Assembly: GCF_003967555.1 (NCBI RefSeq)
Contig: NZ_BIFS01000001.1
Span: 4,650,001 to 4,714,000 of the forward strand
Source: Dictyobacter kobayashii
Lineage (GTDB): Bacteria; Chloroflexota; Ktedonobacteria; Ktedonobacterales; Ktedonobacteraceae
DNA length: 64,000 bases
Direction: 5' to 3'
Part shown: positions 61,818 to 64,000 of the stretch, piece by piece
How the letters are laid out: each line of letters begins with the position of its first letter
Position numbering within the stretch: the first letter of the stretch is position 1
The notes under the pieces: model-generated
Told to the model about the DNA's origin: nothing
What the model saw: only the letters and a program-made list of their open reading frames with translations
Database searches by the model: none
Position numbers and translations under genes: made by a program

Positions 61818-61950
61818 GATGAAGCAGCATAGGGTGTTGCAGCAGTAGAAATCCAGCTTGTCCATACGAGCTGCGCTTGATCCACTTCACTTTATTGACA
61901 AACCTTTTGACCATGCCATTCATGCGAATGCCATCAAGAGTGGCAATAAT
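61818..61950 (-). mobile_element. ISL3-type transposase C-terminal remnant
   Basis: The minus frame reads LDGIRMNGMVKRFVNKVKWIKRSSYGQAGF, in pieces, then LLLQHPMLLHP. ISL3 transposases end in NGxxEGxNxKIKLxKRxxYGxAGFxLLxxRVL, so this is the last 45 residues of one. No full transposase or terminal repeats remain. The surrounding 61866-62433 segment holds no other supported gene; a further minus frame at 62005-62193 is too weak to call. Confidence 0.55.
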
Positions 61951-62433
61951 TTCGACTTGTATTGATGCCCTTCTATCAGATCCGCGAGGTAGGCGTGCCA
62001 TGTGTCATCTTGTCCTAATAGGTGATAGGCTGTACGCGCTTTCGTGAGCCAGTTTGCTGCGGCCTGATAGTAGGATGCTTTGGCTCCATTTATATTGTGG
62101 ATGCAGGCGATACTGCAGGCGAATCAGCGCGCGAATGTGCTGGCGTATCGCCTTTGACTCAAGTGGTATCGTTGTGTGTACAGAAGGAGGCACCGGATCT
62201 TTTCTCCTTACCTGGTAGCGTTCTTTATGGGAGCAATAATATGCTCTGTTGCTGCCTCAATGACTCCCTGGCGTTTCTGTCTTCCATTCCTTTTGTCTCT
62301 GATGCTCATTGTATCACCTGCATGAACTGGATGATACGCCTGGGCATTGTAAGCTCGCGGTGCTCATCGATACTGCGAGAACTCGCGCCAAACAGGGAAT
62401 GCACAAATATAAGGTAGGACCCTCACCTCCTCT

Positions 62434-62970
62434 TTATTTGCGATGTGGCTCGTATGTGAGGACCACGACACCAGAGCCGAATGGTTGCGATTGAACAAGC
62501 TTGAATCCCTTTTGCTGGCTCTCACCGTGGAAAAGCCGCTTCCCGTTTCCTACGACAATGGGGAAGACCATGAGACGGTATTCATCAATGAGATCCTCTT
62601 GCATGAGCGAATGAATGAGCTCAACGCTCCCAAATATCAATATATCCTGACCAGACTCCTGTTTCAATCTGGTTACTTCCTCTACAACATTGTTCTTGAT
62701 AAGGGTGGCATTCCACTCAGCTTCCTGCAACGTTGTGGTTGGAACATACTTGGGTATATTGTTTATTCTTTCGCCATATGCACTAGTAGCACCAGGCCAG
62801 GCGGCTGAAAGTTCCTGATAGGTTCTGCGTCCCAGTAGGAGTGCATCGCTGGCAAAAAGCTCGTCGAATTTATATTGTTGTGATTCTTCACTTCTAAATT
62901 GAAAAGTCCACTGTGGATTTTCAACAACACCATCCATCGCCATGAGCATCGAAGCAACTAATTTTCTCAC
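62434..62970 (-). CDS. Dihydrofolate reductase / RibD C-terminal family reductase
   Basis: 178 residues of the RibD_C/DHFR-like family: MRKLVASMLMAMDGVVENP at the start (family S.DG), LLLGRRTYQELSAAWP, the NADPH-region ILIFGSVELIHSLMQEDLIDEY in pieces, and PIVVGNGKRLF. AAGGAG lies just before the ATG. Stand-alone members of this group reduce flavin or pterin-like compounds with NADPH; the true substrate is usually unknown. Not a folate-pathway DHFR by sequence. Confidence 0.88.
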   Translation of the reverse strand: MRKLVASMLMAMDGVVENPQWTFQFRSEESQQYKFDELFASDALLLGRRTYQELSAAWPGATSAYGERINNIPKYVPTTTLQEAEWNATLIKNNVVEEVTRLKQESGQDILIFGSVELIHSLMQEDLIDEYRLMVFPIVVGNGKRLFHGESQQKGFKLVQSQPFGSGVVVLTYEPHRK

Positions 62971-63107
62971 GTTTTTCTCCTTAAAAGGAATGTCGCAGTA
63001 ATTTACTTGTAAATTGCAAGTATTATCACCATACTATTCCCGCGTAGCCAATCAAAAACGGTAAAGCTGTTGCAGATAGTATTGTAACGTACCCAGAAAA
63101 ATTGATA

Positions 63108-63536
63108 CTACAATAAGGAAATCAAAGGAGAGATAATGGATCTCGCACTATCCCAGCAAGTGTTGTGCTGTTTGAAAAATGGCTGGCCATGCTCGCTTGA
63201 GCCGTAGGCGCAAATATATAAACCAGTTGATACACGCTCGATAAAGCTCCATTCCCAAATAGTGGCTTCATCGAGGCCAGATTCCCTGGCGAGTAGCTCG
63301 CAATATTCGTGAGCTAAACTAAGAGGATCGGCTGCTGCAAGCAACTCCTCATTCCAGTCCCGCATGACCACCCCAAGGTCATATTCTGGCTCGCAGAGGA
63401 AGCCCTCTGGATCAACAAAGACATAGCCCGACTCAGCTCCAGCACGTGGGGCAAGTACCTGAAGTGCGTTTGCTGGATGGGGGTCTCCATGTACGACTAT
63501 GCATTGTTCGCGGTCAAAAGCATCCATGCGCCGCAC
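63108..63536 (-). CDS. Streptomycin-6-kinase-like phosphotransferase, C-terminal part (frameshifted)
   Basis: The catalytic half: REQCIVVHGDPHPANALQV (catalytic Asp in HGDPHxxN), VFVDPEGFLCEPEYDLGVVMRDW with the Mg-binding DPEG, then a helical tail. The pattern matches the APH(6)/hydroxyurea kinase family. It joins the next part by one base near 63540. The annotated start lies inside the gene. Confidence 0.78.
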   Translation of the reverse strand: MRRMDAFDREQCIVVHGDPHPANALQVLAPRAGAESGYVFVDPEGFLCEPEYDLGVVMRDWNEELLAAADPLSLAHEYCELLARESGLDEATIWEWSFIERVSTGLYICAYGSSEHGQPFFKQHNTCWDSARSIISPLISLL

Positions 63537-64000
63537 GCAAACTCAAGGCCTGAGAGATAATTTTCTCAGAGCATGGCCGTTCAAGTTTGACCCATAGCTC
63601 GCTTATGAGCTGAGCCAATGTCTGCGCTTTGTACTCCAAGGCGTTAATAGTCTGATCCGCACCAGATGGTACAAGCCATGCTTGTCTAAGTATTTTGCAT
63701 AGCAATCGTATTGCCTGCTTAGGCTCCAATTTAATATCTTGCATGGATAGTCCGAGCGGCTCTAGAAGCAAGGCACGTCGCTCGTAGTCAAACTTTAACA
63801 CTCGAACATAGCCGTGGCCATTCGCACGGATAATAGTGTCTATCTCTTGCTGAAAGCCGTATGGTCTCGGCATATCTATCTTTATGACCGCATTTCCGCT
63901 TGCAGTTTTTACTGGCGCTACGTATGCCGAAGATCCTCCGGAAAGCGGTTGGCCCAATGCTAAGTTCCCATTCTTGCTCAAGTTCGGCAATAAGACTAGG
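63514..64000 (-). CDS. Streptomycin-6-kinase-like phosphotransferase, N-terminal part (partial, frameshifted)
   Basis: The frame reads GQPLSGGSSAYVAPVKTASGNAVIKIDMP and DYERRALLLEPLG, the N-lobe of this kinase family. Just upstream the family-like sequence AELEQEWELSIG is in another frame and runs off the window at 64000. So one more single-base shift near 63955 and a missing 5' end are needed. Two shifts in one gene may mean true decay or poor sequence. Substrate unknown. Confidence 0.7.
   Translation of the reverse strand, partial: LVLLPNLSKNGNLALGQPLSGGSSAYVAPVKTASGNAVIKIDMPRPYGFQQEIDTIIRANGHGYVRVLKFDYERRALLLEPLGLSMQDIKLEPKQAIRLLCKILRQAWLVPSGADQTINALEYKAQTLAQLISELWVKLERPCSEKIISQALSLRAAHGCF

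Noticed and set aside
62005-62193. Minus frame upstream of the ISL3 remnant as another transposase part
   Set aside because: The sequence does not resemble the ISL3 N-terminal or middle region and shows no other family.
1-64000. tRNA, rRNA or riboswitch genes
   Set aside because: No tRNA-like TPsiC segment, rRNA stretch or known riboswitch core was recognised by eye; a covariance-model search would be decisive.

Overview
The window reads like a chromosome segment of a Ktedonobacteria-type member of Chloroflexota. The evidence is the protein style: many two-domain universal stress proteins, an F420-type Ddn protein, FHA-ABC fusions, DUF4012, GH74 with a ricin lectin, and pentapeptide repeats. 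Base composition is mixed with no strong skew. The assignment is inferred from this gene content; no rRNA or tRNA was seen.

Region 1 (about 0.7-30.6 kb) is a stress/dormancy-like island. It holds eight tandem-domain universal stress protein (USP) genes, an Hsp20 remnant, a TraR/DksA protein, a site-2 protease with CBS domains, a YbaK-type deacylase, an APH-AAA kinase, a P1B-type and an MgtA-type P-type ATPase, a VIT1/CCC1 transporter, a GAF/PAS histidine kinase, an OmpR-family response regulator, pyruvate:ferredoxin oxidoreductase (nifJ) and its dihydroorotate-dehydrogenase-like partner. Much of this inventory parallels the DosR dormancy regulon of Mycobacterium tuberculosis. Ten promoters in the island share one unusual architecture: four same-orientation TG(A/T)GA half-sites in two pairs (11 bp apart within a pair, 31 or 32 bp between pairs), with a TAnnnT-like -10 hexamer exactly 11 bp after the last half-site. 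This geometry is like a doubled Pho box. It places nearly all stress genes of the island in one candidate regulon, and the resident OmpR-family regulator is the obvious candidate to read it.

Region 2 (30.6-52.5 kb) carries secreted and membrane proteins: a triple-FHA ABC exporter, a pentapeptide protein, a remnant of a type VII secretion (EccC-like) ATPase, a ferritin-like protein, a repeat-rich secreted protein, a GntR/LacI-type regulator divergent from a GH74-ricin glycosidase, a GH3 lipoprotein and a DUF4012 protein. The intergenic DNA is rich in long perfect hairpins. One family pairs a small GC hairpin with a long variable hairpin, and one composite of 325 bp contains a 37-bp tandem array between mirror-image hairpins. 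A fold-back element of 178 bp lies at 30.68-30.86 kb.

Region 3 (52.5-64 kb) has a GC-rich two-gene ABC exporter, a methyltransferase divergent from a LysR regulator with a clear palindromic LysR box, a protein of unknown family built from three repeats, then a decayed stretch (truncated membrane protein, chimeric hydrolase, ISL3 transposase remnant), a RibD/DHFR-type reductase and a broken streptomycin-kinase-like gene running off the right edge.

At least nine otherwise good genes are split by single-base frameshifts, most repaired by adding one base to a short homopolymer. This pattern points to homopolymer under-calling in the sequence more than to real pseudogenes. Split genes are therefore listed as their parts, with the joined reading explained.
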